Made by a program: the position numbers and the translations under genes. DNA of 64,000 nucleotides from a bacterium SCSIO 12827 (GTDB taxonomy: Bacteria > Pseudomonadota > Alphaproteobacteria > Rhodospirillales > Casp-alpha2): positions 2,663,501-2,727,500 of the forward strand of contig CP073746.1 in assembly GCA_024397995.1 (NCBI GenBank). Direction: 5' to 3'. Below, one piece after another: positions 49,236 through 58,273 of this stretch (position 1 is the stretch's first letter; each line of letters begins with the position of its first letter). The notes beneath the pieces were generated by a model. That model worked only from the letters and a program-made list of their open reading frames with translations. It searched no databases and was not told where the DNA came from.

Positions 49236-50389
49236 CCGCTGACGACAAAGCCCCCGCACCCGCTTCAGACGACGCAGAGAACGACCCGGAAAGCACCGGC
49301 CCCGGCCCGGAGACGGAAGGCAATCCGAAAACCCGCCCCCTGCGCATGGGGCTGACCCTGGCCCTGGGCGGCATCGGCGGCATCCTGTTCCATGAACTGC
49401 ATATGCCGCTGCCCTGGATGATCGGGGCCCTGGTATTCACCGTGATCGCCTCCCTGTCGGGCGCTCCCCTGGTGCGGCCGAAACGCCTGCGCCTTTACAT
49501 GGTGCCGGTGCTCGGCGTGATGCTGGGGGCCGGGTTCACGCCGGAAGCGATCCGCCATGCCTCTGAATGGATCGCCTCGCTGTCCATGCTGCTGGTCTAT
49601 GCGCTCGGCATCACGGCCATGGTGTCCTACTACCTGGTCCGGGTCGCCAAATGGGACGCGGCAACGTCCTATTTCTCGGCCTCGCCGGGCGGGTTCGGGG
49701 AAATGGCGCTGCTGGGTGAGGCCATGGGTGCCGACGACCGCAAGATTTCCCTCAACCACTCCGTCCGCATCATGCTGACGGTGCTGGTCATCCCGTTCTG
49801 GTTCAAGTTTTTCGAAGGCTATCAGCCGGGCAACATGGGCGCCCTCGGCAACATGGCCGATATCCGCCTCAAGGACGCGGCGATCCTCGTCGCCTGCGCC
49901 GTGGTGGGGTATTACGTGGCGCGGCGGCTGCGGTTTCCGGCGGCGCAGCTTCTGGGGCCGACCCTGGTCTCGGCCATCGTCCATATGTCGGGCCTGACCG
50001 AGGCCCGCCCGCCCCAGGAAATCGTCGCCCTCGCCCAGGTCGTGATCGGTGCCTCGATCGGCTGCCGCTTCCTGGGCATTTCCCTGCGTGAAATGTTCGG
50101 CACCATGGTCCAGGCGGCGGGCATCACCACCTTCATGCTGAGCGCCGCCTATGCCGGGGCCTGGACCGTCAGTTATTTCACGGGCCTGCCGGTGAACACG
50201 CTATGGCTTGCTTTCGCGCCCGGAGGCCTTGCGGAAATGACCCTGATCAGCCTGTCGCTCGGCATCGACGTGGCCTTCGTGTCGGTCCATCACATGGTGC
50301 GGGTGATCTTCCTGGTGGCCATGGCGCCCATCGCCTTCAAGCTGTTGAAGGGGGTGCTTGAACGCGCCGAGGCAGCCAACAAGGGCTGA
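49232..50389 (+). CDS. AbrB-family (ammonia monooxygenase-like) membrane protein
   Basis: A 385-residue integral membrane protein with about ten hydrophobic helices after a polar 35-residue N-terminus. Family features are [32 protein letters not shown] near the middle, and the repeated half-site [13 protein letters not shown] near the end. These two repeats are typical of AbrB/DUF aminomonooxygenase-like permeases. The function is unproven; it is not an ammonia monooxygenase subunit. The GTG start is coupled to nadK. Confidence 0.85.
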   Translation: MTADDKAPAPASDDAENDPESTGPGPETEGNPKTRPLRMGLTLALGGIGGILFHELHMPLPWMIGALVFTVIASLSGAPLVRPKRLRLYMVPVLGVMLGAGFTPEAIRHASEWIASLSMLLVYALGITAMVSYYLVRVAKWDAATSYFSASPGGFGEMALLGEAMGADDRKISLNHSVRIMLTVLVIPFWFKFFEGYQPGNMGALGNMADIRLKDAAILVACAVVGYYVARRLRFPAAQLLGPTLVSAIVHMSGLTEARPPQEIVALAQVVIGASIGCRFLGISLREMFGTMVQAAGITTFMLSAAYAGAWTVSYFTGLPVNTLWLAFAPGGLAEMTLISLSLGIDVAFVSVHHMVRVIFLVAMAPIAFKLLKGVLERAEAANKG

Positions 50390-50395
50390 TCCGGT

Positions 50396-51457
50396 TCAGC
50401 GGTGATCGGCGCCGACGGCGGCGGCGACGGATTTGAACCCGTCGCGTTCCAGAAGGTCCGCCAATTCCGCCGCGATGCGCGCCGCCAGATAGGGGCCTTC
50501 GAACACCAGCGCCGAATATATTTGAACCAGCGAGGCGCCCGCGCGGATGCGGGCATAGGCATCCGCCCCGGTGGCGATACCGCCGACCCCGATCAGGGGG
50601 ATGTCGCGGCCGACAAGCTGGTACAGGTCGGAAATCACGCTCTTGGCCATGGCCTTCAAAGGTGCCCCGGACAGGCCGCCGATCTGCCCTTTCTGTGAAT
50701 CGCGGAGGCCGGCCGGGCGGCTGATGGTCGTGTTGGTGGCGATGATGCCGTCGATACCTACGTCTGCGGCGACGGCGGCGATGTCTTCCAGATCGGCGCT
50801 GGCAAGGTCCGGCGCGATCTTGACCAGCAGCGGCGGACGGTTGGCCAACCCGTCGCGCGCCGCCTTGACCGCCGTCAGCAGCGCCGTCAGCGGCCCTCGG
50901 TCCTGCAAGGTACGCAGCCCCGGCGTATTGGGGGACGAGACGTTGACCACAAGATAGCTCGCCATCGCGCCCAAACGTTCGACGCCCAGGACATAGTCCT
51001 GCACTTCGTCGCTCGAATCCTTGTTGCGGCCCAGGTTGACGCCGGCAATGCCTAGGCCCATCGATCCGGCGCGGAACTTGCTCAGGCGCGCGGCCATGGC
51101 ATCGTGACCGCCGTTGTTGAAGCCCATGCGATTGATCACCGCGCGGTCTTCGGTCAGGCGGAACAGGCGCGGCTTGGGGTTGCCCAGCTGCGGTTTGGGG
51201 GTGACGCTACCGACTTCGGTGAACCCGAATCCCAGGCCGAGAACTGCCTGCGGCACGCGCGCGTCCTTGTCGAACCCGGCAGCCAGGCCAACGGGGTTGG
51301 TGAACTCCATGCCCCATACACGGGTCTTCAGGATCGGCCGCGGTGCCGTCGCCACCGGCGGGGCCAAGCCCATGGACAGCGCCATGAGGGCCAGGGAATG
51401 GGCGGTTTCGGGATCAAGGCAGCGAAGGGCCGGCATCAGCCGGTCGGCGAGGGTCAT
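50396..51457 (-). CDS. pyrD: Dihydroorotate dehydrogenase (quinone), class 2
   Basis: A 353-residue membrane-associated flavoenzyme of pyrimidine synthesis. It shows N-P-V-G-L-A-A-G-F-D-K-D-A, G-F-G-F-T-E-V-G-S-V-T-P-x-P-Q-x-G-N-P-K-P-R-L-F-R-L, N-V-S-S-P-N-T-P-G-L-R, and I-A-T-N-T-T. The N-terminal helix (L-M-P-A-L-R-C-L-D) for quinone access marks class 2. The catalytic Ser lies in the V-S-S-P-N-T-P loop. The DUF952 gene directly upstream abuts its start. Confidence 0.95.
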   Translation of the reverse strand: MTLADRLMPALRCLDPETAHSLALMALSMGLAPPVATAPRPILKTRVWGMEFTNPVGLAAGFDKDARVPQAVLGLGFGFTEVGSVTPKPQLGNPKPRLFRLTEDRAVINRMGFNNGGHDAMAARLSKFRAGSMGLGIAGVNLGRNKDSSDEVQDYVLGVERLGAMASYLVVNVSSPNTPGLRTLQDRGPLTALLTAVKAARDGLANRPPLLVKIAPDLASADLEDIAAVAADVGIDGIIATNTTISRPAGLRDSQKGQIGGLSGAPLKAMAKSVISDLYQLVGRDIPLIGVGGIATGADAYARIRAGASLVQIYSALVFEGPYLAARIAAELADLLERDGFKSVAAAVGADHR

Positions 51458-51847
51458 CTATGGGGCTTCCTGCAGGTTCAGTTCGGCCGGAAATTGATGG
51501 CGGCCGGTGGCATCGAGCGGCAGATCATAGACCGCCATCACCGCCGATACGGGCAACGGCCCGTAAAGATGCGGAAACAATTGGCCGCCCCGTGATTCTT
51601 CCCATTTGAGGGCATCACCCAGTTTTTGCGGATCGACACGCAAAAGGACAATCCCGGACTGACCGGCGCGATGCTTGGCTGCACTTTGCACGACCTGATC
51701 GGCGCTGGAGAAATGAATGAAGCCGTCGGCGATGTCCTGGGACGACCCGCCGTACGCCCCGGCCTGTACGGCGGCGGACCATTCGTCCCGGCGACACATG
51801 TGATAAATGGCGGAATCGTTAGGTTTCATATCGGTTTCGGCTGTCAT
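51458..51847 (-). CDS. DUF952 family protein
   Basis: A protein of about 129 residues with the DUF952 pattern: I-Y-H-M-C-R-R-D-E-W near the start, D-G-F-I-H-F-S-S-A-D-Q-V, L-L-R-V-D-P-Q-K-L-G-D-A-L-K-W-E, and F-P-H-L-Y-G-P-L-P-V-S-A-V. The family resembles glutathione-S-transferase-associated or ADP-ribose-related folds, but its function is unknown. ATG 51847 is chosen; 51829 is also possible. The stop abuts pyrD. Confidence 0.85.
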   Translation of the reverse strand: MTAETDMKPNDSAIYHMCRRDEWSAAVQAGAYGGSSQDIADGFIHFSSADQVVQSAAKHRAGQSGIVLLRVDPQKLGDALKWEESRGGQLFPHLYGPLPVSAVMAVYDLPLDATGRHQFPAELNLQEAP

Positions 51848-51951
51848 TCCGGGCATGTTTCCGGGCGGGAGATTAGAGCACATCAACGCCGGAGGGAACC
51901 GGGCAACGTGTGCGTCATCGCCCTATGACCTAAGTCCAGGGATTGGGTGTC

Positions 51952-51966
51952 TGGCACGCCGCTTGC
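51952..51966 (+). promoter_or_regulatory. Sigma-54 (RpoN) promoter
   Basis: CTGGCACG then CCGC then TTGC matches the -24/-12 consensus YTGGCACG-N4-TTGC, with GG at 51953-51954 and GC at 51965-51966. It sits in an intergenic gap 64 bases before the start at 52031, with transcription expected near 51978. FlbD, a sigma-54 activator, is encoded in the same window. Confidence 0.85.
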
Positions 51967-52030
51967 GTAGTCCGACCCGAATTCGTGCGAATTCAAAAAC
52001 AAACAACCATGACGCAACAAAGAGAAAAAA

Positions 52031-52267
52031 ATGGGTTCCAAGACCAACCGACTCTCGCCGAACCTGGAAATGGCGTTGGCCGAACTGGAAGAACAGGTCG
52101 ATCTGGGTGTTAAATTCGTCCCCATGCAGCCGTCGCTTGCCATGATACAGGCGGGCGCGCGCGCGGGCGGCATCGACGAGGCCTTGGCCGCCAAAATCTA
52201 CCGTGCGATGCTGGAAGCAGATGCTATCGAAGACTCAGAAACCTTCCCTCGCATGCGGGCCAACTAA
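52031..52267 (+). CDS. 78-residue protein of unknown function under a sigma-54 promoter
   Basis: A small soluble protein with two predicted helices: N-L-E-M-A-L-A-E-L-E-E-Q-V-D-L-G-V, then E-A-L-A-A-K-I-Y-R-A-M-L-E-A-D. Between them lies V-K-F-V-P-M-Q-P-S-L-A-M-I-Q-A-G-A. It has no Cys, signal or membrane segment. The ribosome site is A-rich (AAAGAGAAAAAA). I do not recognise a family. The promoter suggests flagellar or nitrogen control. It converges with the next gene, with stops four bases apart and no terminator between. Confidence 0.7.
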   Translation: MGSKTNRLSPNLEMALAELEEQVDLGVKFVPMQPSLAMIQAGARAGGIDEALAAKIYRAMLEADAIEDSETFPRMRAN

Positions 52268-52271
52268 CCCC

Positions 52272-53261
52272 CTACCAAATGATCGGGTCAGGTCCGTCGA
52301 TGACCGGCCCGCCCGCAAGAAGGCGCAGTTCCCCGGCGCTGCCGTCAGAACGGTTAGGGCGTGGAAATTCAGCGGATTCCGTAGTGTCGCTCCACCCATA
52401 ACCGCCTTCGAACAGATCGCCGCCATGACCCGAGGCAAAGGTGAACACGCCATTTCCCGTCAGCCAATTCGTTACCGGCAGGGACGCCGAAACGGGTTTG
52501 TCCACGGCGGCTGATTTCGGTTCAGCCGACGGGGCGGCAGCGGACGGCCGCGATTCCTGCGCCCGCGCACCGGGGGGCACCGCGCGGGCCTGACGCGTCA
52601 ATTTCAGGCGGCCGCCTGATTGCCCGCGGGCCTCGACGGTCAGGTCCACATCGAACGCCCCTTGCCCCTCCGGCACGATCAGACTGAGATCCCGAAGGTC
52701 GTCCATCGCCAAACGCCACGGACCGTCGCCATCGGGCGCACCGTCCCGAACGCCGCCGGTCAGGTGCACGCCCGCCGGCACCCCGTCCAATGTGAACACC
52801 ACATCGCCGACCATCTTGCCCATGCCCCGGGCGAAGGAAATCGCGACGGGGAAACCGACACGCCCACTGCCATCCAGGACCACCGGTGTCTCAATGGAAA
52901 AGCGCAGCCCCGATTCCAACGCCGCCAAGCCCGGCTCCACCGTCAAGCTACCCGTGCGTACATGCCCGTCACTGGAGATCACCGTAACGGGGAAGGCGGG
53001 CGGACCACTAGCCCCCGGGGGAAACCGCATGCGCAGACCGCCGGGAACAGTCAGGTCGTGTTCCAACAGGGTCGCCGTGCCGTCACCGTTATCGACGCCC
53101 GCGTTCAGGGTCACCCCCTTACCCAGGCCGCCGACGATCAGCACCGACATGTCGCGGGGATTCAATCCCGGCACTGCCGTCATCAGGTCAAGCGGCAGAC
53201 CCGTCTTGGCATCCTCGACCTGGGCCTGACGGTCGTCGTTCTGTTCAGGCGTCTCGGCCAT
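52272..53261 (-). CDS. Hypothetical protein with an adhesin-type repeat unit
   Basis: A 329-residue acidic, Gly-rich beta-type protein. Near residue 38 it has V-L-I-V-G-G-L-G-K-G-V-T-L-N-A-G, then D-N-G-D-G-T-A-T-L-L. This matches the unit repeated in large RTX/BapA-type adhesins (I-S-G-L-P-x-G-A-T-L-S-A-G-x-D-N-G-D-G-T-W-T-L). Here it occurs once and the protein is small, with no signal peptide. A Pro/Ala-rich hinge at about 245-275 leads to a C-terminal Gly/Trp-rich segment. It may be a relic of, or a component related to, a surface adhesin. No direct function is known. Confidence 0.65.
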   Translation of the reverse strand: MAETPEQNDDRQAQVEDAKTGLPLDLMTAVPGLNPRDMSVLIVGGLGKGVTLNAGVDNGDGTATLLEHDLTVPGGLRMRFPPGASGPPAFPVTVISSDGHVRTGSLTVEPGLAALESGLRFSIETPVVLDGSGRVGFPVAISFARGMGKMVGDVVFTLDGVPAGVHLTGGVRDGAPDGDGPWRLAMDDLRDLSLIVPEGQGAFDVDLTVEARGQSGGRLKLTRQARAVPPGARAQESRPSAAAPSAEPKSAAVDKPVSASLPVTNWLTGNGVFTFASGHGGDLFEGGYGWSDTTESAEFPRPNRSDGSAGELRLLAGGPVIDGPDPIIW

Positions 53262-53449
53262 GTTCCTGTCCTTCGTATGCAGCTTCAACGTTGATGCGGC
53301 GGGCGATTGCCGCCATTTTCAGTATTGATCGGGGACATCGCCAGAACTTTGACTTCCCGGGCACTGATTAGGATCAATCCGTTGCTCCTGCTTACCCGTC
53401 AGACAGCGGGCATTGGGAGGGCGGAAGTAAAAACAGGGGAAATCCGCGA

Positions 53450-53854
53450 ATGTCAGACCGGGAAGCGATTCTGTTCGCCAACGACACCTTTTACGCTGCC
53501 TTCGCCGGCGGCAGCATCGAACAGATGCGCGCTGCCTGGGCCGACGACCGGGACATCACCTGTATTCATCCGGGATGGCGTCCCCTGAGCGGCCAGCAGG
53601 AGGTGATGGACAGCTGGACGACGATTTTATCGACGGGCGAGACGGCGGATATCCGCTGCGTCGGCGCGCGGGCATATTCCCTGGGTGACACGGCCTATGT
53701 CACCGCCTTCGAACGCATGCCGGGAACGCTGTTGACCGCAACCAACGTATTCGTGCGGACGGGGCCCTTGTGGCGCATGGTCCACCATCAGGCAGGTCCC
53801 TGCCAGGATCGCGGTGCCGCCGACCGGGAGGACAGCGACCCGACCCTGCAATAG
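53450..53854 (+). CDS. SnoaL-like (NTF2-fold) protein
   Basis: A 134-residue protein of the SnoaL/DUF4440 fold: [20 protein letters not shown] near the start, then [18 protein letters not shown], then A-T-N-V-F-V-R and [10 protein letters not shown]. The H-P-G-W segment is shared by relatives that often carry the annotation of ketosteroid-isomerase-like proteins. The substrate is unknown. The last 20 residues are polar and may be disordered. Confidence 0.85.
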   Translation: MSDREAILFANDTFYAAFAGGSIEQMRAAWADDRDITCIHPGWRPLSGQQEVMDSWTTILSTGETADIRCVGARAYSLGDTAYVTAFERMPGTLLTATNVFVRTGPLWRMVHHQAGPCQDRGAADREDSDPTLQ

Positions 53855-53937
53855 AGGGTTCGGAACATTCAACGAATGCGCTAAAAAGTCCGTGGGGAGC
53901 AGACGCTGGATTTCAGAGGAGGAGGCCTCGTTCGACC

Positions 53938-54312
53938 ATGAAAACAATCAAGATGACCATTGGAACCGTGACCCTGAACGTCAACCTGCGCAACACACCG
54001 ACCGCCGCCGCGATCTGGGAAGCCGCACCCTTTACGTCCCAGGCCAGCACCTGGGGCGACGAGGTTTATTTTTCGACGCCCGTATCCCTGAACCGCGAGG
54101 CCGATGCCCGCGCCGTGGTCCAGCCCGGCGAGATTGCCTTCTGGTCCGACGGCGACAGCATCGCCATCGGGTTCGGCCCCACCCCCATTTCCCAAGGCGA
54201 TGAATGCCGCCTGGCCTCGCCCTGCAACATTTGGGCGGACGCCGTCGAGGACGTGAAGACCCTGGCCGCCGTTCCGGCGGGGGCATCCATATCCGTCGAA
54301 CACAGCGAATAG
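53938..54312 (+). CDS. Cyclophilin-like fold protein
   Basis: A 124-residue protein of the cyclophilin-like (TM1367-type) family: [58 protein letters not shown]. These proteins have the fold of a prolyl isomerase but no proven activity. Start 53938 is set by an AGGAGGAGGCC ribosome site. It precedes the methyltransferase by 28 bases. Confidence 0.88.
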   Translation: MKTIKMTIGTVTLNVNLRNTPTAAAIWEAAPFTSQASTWGDEVYFSTPVSLNREADARAVVQPGEIAFWSDGDSIAIGFGPTPISQGDECRLASPCNIWADAVEDVKTLAAVPAGASISVEHSE

Positions 54313-54340
54313 CGCCCTAAGCCTCAAGGAGGCACGACCC

Positions 54341-55003
54341 GTGACCAAAGCGACAACCGGCCTTGACCCGGCCCTTTATGACTACATTCTGAAAACGACA
54401 TTGCGCGAGCCCGAAATCCTGGCCCGTCTGCGCCGCGAGACGGACAGTCATCCCCGTGCGGGGATGCAGATCTCGCCGGACCAGGGGCAGCTTCTGGCTC
54501 TGCTGGTTGAACTACTTTGCGCCCGACGGGTCATCGAGGTCGGCACCTTCACCGGTTATAGCTCCCTGGCCATGGCCATGGCCCTGCCCGACGGCGGCGA
54601 GATGGTGTGCTGCGATGTATCCGAAGAATATACATCCGTCGCCCGCCGCTATTGGGCAGAGGCCGGGGTGGCGGAACGTATCACCTTGCGTCTGGCCCCT
54701 GCGGTCGAAACCCTGGACGCTTTGATAACCGAAGGCCGCACCGGGGCCTTCGACATGGCGTTCATCGACGCCGACAAGGAAAACTATCAAAACTATTTCG
54801 AGCGCTGCCTGGCTTTGATCCGTCCGGGCGGCTTGATCGCCATCGACAACGTGTTGTGGAACGGGCGGGTCATCGACCCCACGGACGACAGCGTTGATAC
54901 GCAGGCGATCCGCGCCTTCAACGCGGGCTTGAAAGACGATGACCGGGTCACGGTCTCCCTGCTGTCCGTGGCCGACGGCCTGACCCTCGCCCGGAAGCGC
55001 TGA
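54341..55003 (+). CDS. Class I SAM-dependent O-methyltransferase (CCoAOMT type)
   Basis: A 220-residue enzyme with V-I-E-V-G-T-F-T-G-Y-S-S-L-A-M-A for SAM, then M-V-C-C-D-V-S and the metal-binding D-M-A-F-I-D-A-D-K-E-N-Y with I-D-N-V-L-W-N-G-R-V. This is the catechol/caffeoyl-CoA O-methyltransferase class requiring a divalent cation. The small-molecule substrate is unknown. The start is GTG with AAGGAGGCACGACCC upstream. Confidence 0.92.
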   Translation: MTKATTGLDPALYDYILKTTLREPEILARLRRETDSHPRAGMQISPDQGQLLALLVELLCARRVIEVGTFTGYSSLAMAMALPDGGEMVCCDVSEEYTSVARRYWAEAGVAERITLRLAPAVETLDALITEGRTGAFDMAFIDADKENYQNYFERCLALIRPGGLIAIDNVLWNGRVIDPTDDSVDTQAIRAFNAGLKDDDRVTVSLLSVADGLTLARKR

Positions 55004-55129
55004 ATCCCAGGTCACATGCCGCCGAAATAAGGCACAGCGGCATGAAATGGTCCCATTTACTGCCAACAATGGCCCTGATTGCGGGCGATATCTCCTGTCA
55101 TCGGATCAACCCGGTAAAGGAGACAGACC

Positions 55130-55630
55130 ATGCCCAGCCACGCTTACCCTCCCCGGCCCGTCGCGGGCCTGATCGCCACCGGCCTGGTCGCCGCCAGTCT
55201 GGCTGCCGCGGGCCTGTTCGCAACAGCCCTGCTTGCCGCGGGTGTCGCCCGCGCGGACGAGCCTTATGACGCGGCCTGCAACGCGGCCCCCGAATACGGC
55301 CAATCCGTTCCTTTGATCGTCACCGGGTTCAAGACCGGCAGCGCCACCGTTCCCGATGATCAGGAAATCGATATCCGTGCCTTCGCGAAGGCCCTACCAT
55401 CGGGCACGACCATCTGTGTCGTTGGCCAAGCCGACAAACGCGGTCCGGTGGACTTGAACGACCAACTCGCCATGAACCGCGCCCGCGCCGTCGCCGCGCG
55501 CCTGATCGGCGCCGGTGTGGCACCACAGAATCTCAGCGTTTCGTCACGGGCGGAAGCCTTTGGTGACACGGCGCCCAGCTGGTTCTGGTTTGACGGCAGC
55601 CGCCGGGTCGAGGTTGTTGCTCTGGACTAA
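55130..55630 (+). CDS. OmpA-family periplasmic protein
   Basis: A 166-residue exported protein. The N-terminal signal region (residues about 10-40) is hydrophobic and ends A-R-A-D. The mature part is an OmpA-type peptidoglycan-binding domain: F-K-T-G-S-A-T-V-P-D-D-Q, then V-V-G-Q-A-D-K-R-G, N-D-Q-L-A-M-N-R-A-R-A-V-A-A-R-L, and S-R-R-V-E-V-V. It probably attaches to peptidoglycan. It is not paired with MotB- or Pal-type neighbours. The first codons follow a GGAGACAGACC site. Confidence 0.85.
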   Translation: MPSHAYPPRPVAGLIATGLVAASLAAAGLFATALLAAGVARADEPYDAACNAAPEYGQSVPLIVTGFKTGSATVPDDQEIDIRAFAKALPSGTTICVVGQADKRGPVDLNDQLAMNRARAVAARLIGAGVAPQNLSVSSRAEAFGDTAPSWFWFDGSRRVEVVALD

Positions 55631-55642
55631 CAGCGCAATGCT

Positions 55643-56239
55643 TCAGGTCAGGTCCCGCAGAATGCGGGCAAACCGGCCGACCGCCGCTTCAAGCGGCCCA
55701 TCATTGGGAAAATCAATAACGTCCGGGCCTTCCACACGGAAGGCCCGGGCGCGTTCCAGCCGGTGGGCAATCTGCGCGTCGGTTTCCCGGGCACGGATGC
55801 CCAAGCGCGCGCGAAGGGTGTCTTCATCAGCCGTCACCGAAACGACACGCAGGTGCCGAAACCGGCCCCGTGCCTCTTCAATCACGGAACGGGACGCATT
55901 GACCACCACGGTGCGCCCGCCCAGAAGGTGGTCCACGGTTTCCGTCGGGATGCCGTACCACAGGCCATGGGCACCCCAGGATAGAAGGTAGCCTCCCAGT
56001 TCACGGCGGGCATGGAACTGGCTTTCCGTGACCGCGACATGGTCCTCGGATCCGGCATCGGCCGGGCGGGTGATATCGCGGCGGGGGAACACGATGTCGG
56101 CGCCACCGGCGAAGGCGCGCCGGGCGCCGTCGATCAGGCTGTCCTTGCCCGCCCCGGACGGGCCGACGACCAGAACCATGGTTCCGGATAACGTGTCCTG
56201 GGTCACGGCGCGGACGGGGATGCGGGGAACTGCGAACAT
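55643..56239 (-). CDS. phnN: Ribose 1,5-bisphosphokinase PhnN
   Basis: A 198-residue guanylate-kinase-like enzyme: P-loop V-G-P-S-G-A-G-K-D-S-L-I, R-R-D-I-T-R-P-A-D-A-G, and G-A-H-G-L-W-Y-G-I-P, followed by a V-V-V-N-A-S-R core. PhnN makes phosphoribosyl pyrophosphate in the phosphonate pathway. No other phn gene is in the window, so it may work alone. Start 56239 gives a short lead before the P-loop. Confidence 0.9.
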   Translation of the reverse strand: MFAVPRIPVRAVTQDTLSGTMVLVVGPSGAGKDSLIDGARRAFAGGADIVFPRRDITRPADAGSEDHVAVTESQFHARRELGGYLLSWGAHGLWYGIPTETVDHLLGGRTVVVNASRSVIEEARGRFRHLRVVSVTADEDTLRARLGIRARETDAQIAHRLERARAFRVEGPDVIDFPNDGPLEAAVGRFARILRDLT

Positions 56240-56317
56240 GGCCCCGGTAGATACAGGGCCTGAATGACCCCGGCATGAACGCCGGGTGACGGTTCGGTTA
56301 AGTCCATGGCCAAATGC

Positions 56318-56866
56318 CTAAAGGGCAGGGTGCCGGCGCAAGATCGGCGGCGGGCCGTCGAAAAAACGCGCGGGCCGTGTCGGGTGCAGGATTGGCGGCG
56401 GACCGTTGGAAAGGTGCCCGGGTCGAGCCGGGCGCGGCAGCGGCAATGGCGCCGGGCGCACCGACAGGGCACTCAGCCGTTCGCGGAACCGAACCTTGGC
56501 TTCCGCAACATGGCGGCCCCGAGGATAGGTCAGGAGATAGACCTTCACTTTTTCCGGATCATTGGAGGCATCGGCCTGACGCCAAAACGCCGTATCCGCG
56601 TCGATCACCGCCATGACAATCGACACTTTTGAATCGGCGGGGGTTGCCGGCGCCAACAACTCCTGTTCCTCGACCTCGGCAACGGGTTGGGCTGTCACTT
56701 CTGGACCATTCTGATCAGCGGGGGCAGGCATGATAAATTCCGCCCCGCCCTCGCCGGTCACGGCCGCCGCCGTCGGCAAGGGCATCAGCCCGATGGCGAG
56801 CGCCAAGGCCGCAGGCAGCCATACTCGACCGTGACAGGGGCTTAATATCGGCTTCGGCGTCTGCAT
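56318..56866 (-). CDS. Hypothetical secreted protein with Pro-rich C-terminal repeat
   Basis: A 182-residue protein. A signal peptide (A-A-L-A-L-A-I-G-L-M-P-L-P-T-A-A-A) precedes an acidic stretch and a central helical region with A-F-W-R-Q-A-D-A-S and Y-L-L-T-Y-P-R-G-R-H-V-A-E-A-K, like the end of tetratricopeptide-type or caspase-linked sequences. The C-terminus repeats twice a unit of the form N/D-G-P-P-P-I-L between R-P-A-R blocks. The family is not recognised. It is probably periplasmic. Confidence 0.65.
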   Translation of the reverse strand: MQTPKPILSPCHGRVWLPAALALAIGLMPLPTAAAVTGEGGAEFIMPAPADQNGPEVTAQPVAEVEEQELLAPATPADSKVSIVMAVIDADTAFWRQADASNDPEKVKVYLLTYPRGRHVAEAKVRFRERLSALSVRPAPLPLPRPARPGHLSNGPPPILHPTRPARFFDGPPPILRRHPAL

Positions 56867-56904
56867 GATCTTACCCTTCCGTTCGGGGAACCGGTCGCAT
56901 CGGC

Positions 56905-56966
56905 ACCTTCTATATTCTTATTTAAATATAAAATTACATATAAAACAATATATAAATATCAACATT
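56905..56966. other. AT-rich island
   Basis: The 50 bases at 56911-56960 contain only four G or C, in DNA that is otherwise GC-rich. The island separates the secreted-protein gene (upstream side) from the end of the response regulator gene and may hold the promoter of the former or a nucleoid-protein site. Confidence 0.75.
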
Positions 56967-56976
56967 CCAGTCCCGG

Positions 56977-58047
56977 CTATCCTGCAGCGGCGCGGGTGAT
57001 TTTCTTGATCGCTGCCTGCAACTGAGACACCAGTTCACGCCCCGTCGTGCCGCCGTCACCTGAAATGTTGTTGCGCAGGATAACGGTCAGGGAATCGATG
57101 TGCACCTTGACCAGTTCGATGCTGGAGGCGCTGTTCGGCAGGCCACCGCCCGTAAACCGCATCAGCGAATTACCAACCATGGAAACCAGGGGATAGCCGA
57201 AAGTCTCGCCTTGCAGGCCCAATTGCTTGGCTAACCCGTGAATACGCTGGAAGTGCTCTGACTTGTCCGGCGCCGCGCCCGCTTCGGCCATGATCCGCTG
57301 CAGGCTGTCGACATAGTCGAGGGCCGACCCCACATATTCTTCCTTCGACCGCTCCAATTCCTTCTGGGCCTTGAACACGGCCCCCTGGGTGAACAGGGCG
57401 TCACCATCGTCGTCACCACCGCCGGCTTTGCGCTTCAGATGGTTGGGCGGGCGGAAGATCCGGATCACGCTGTCGTTGGGAAACCGTTCCAGCGCGGTCG
57501 CCAGCGGTGAGCGATCGATACGGACGTCGGAACGGTCCAGGTCACGGCGTTCCCTGGGCACCGGCTTGAGGCTGCCGCGACGATCGGGCCCGAAATAGGC
57601 AGTGTTGTAGACGAACGGCCGAGGCCGGTTGACCACGGTCAGGATACGGTCGACCAAAGCATCCACCGTCACCGGTTTGAGCAGGAATTGGGTCGCCCCG
57701 AAGCCACGGGCCTCGGCAACGGTCTTCGGGTCAAACGCCTTGGCCATCAGGATGACCGGTAGGAAGCGGTTCGGCGAATCCTTGTTCATGCGAATCCAGC
57801 GCACCATGTCGACGCCGTTCAACATTTCCTCGAACATATCGCAGATCATGAAATCGACGGTATCGACCCGTTCGGTGACGCTTTTCTTCGATAACCGTTT
57901 CAGTAGATTCAGCGCATCGTCGTTGCTGTTGGCGGTCAAAATTTCGCCGACACCCAACGCTTGCAGAAGATTATGTATCATCCAGCGATGCGCGTCGTCC
58001 TGATCGACGACCAGGACGGTGAAAGAGCGCAGATTTATGGTGGCCAA
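56977..58047 (-). CDS. Receiver-domain protein with helical C-terminal output
   Basis: About 356 residues from a TTG start at 58047, preceded by GAGG and reading like L-A-T-I-N-L-R-S-F-T-V-L-V-V-D; an upstream GTG at 58146 has no good ribosome site. The receiver covers about residues 10-130, with D-Q-D-D acidic residues, F-M-I-C-D-M as the acceptor region and L-L-K-P. A basic linker with F-G-P-D-R-R-G follows, then a helical C-terminus of about 130 residues (H-G-L-A-K-Q-L-G-L-Q). The pattern resembles Rhodospirillales receiver proteins of unknown output. Its stimulus is unknown. Confidence 0.75.
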   Translation of the reverse strand: MATINLRSFTVLVVDQDDAHRWMIHNLLQALGVGEILTANSNDDALNLLKRLSKKSVTERVDTVDFMICDMFEEMLNGVDMVRWIRMNKDSPNRFLPVILMAKAFDPKTVAEARGFGATQFLLKPVTVDALVDRILTVVNRPRPFVYNTAYFGPDRRGSLKPVPRERRDLDRSDVRIDRSPLATALERFPNDSVIRIFRPPNHLKRKAGGGDDDGDALFTQGAVFKAQKELERSKEEYVGSALDYVDSLQRIMAEAGAAPDKSEHFQRIHGLAKQLGLQGETFGYPLVSMVGNSLMRFTGGGLPNSASSIELVKVHIDSLTVILRNNISGDGGTTGRELVSQLQAAIKKITRAAAG

Positions 58048-58273
58048 GTTGGGCCTCACGAGCGGTCTGCGTCCCGTGTTCGTCACGGAAACGTTTTTTG
58101 TGGTGGGAATCCCACCCTCTGCTTGCACAAAGTGAAGTGCATGCACCGGCCCGGGTCAACCCTGCCTAAAGTTAGCCTCATAAATTCGCGCGCTGGCCCG
58201 TTCCCAAACTCCGAAAACCGTGAAAAAGTGTCGCTGGACAAGGGGAAACACCCGGCCAGACGGAGGAGACACC

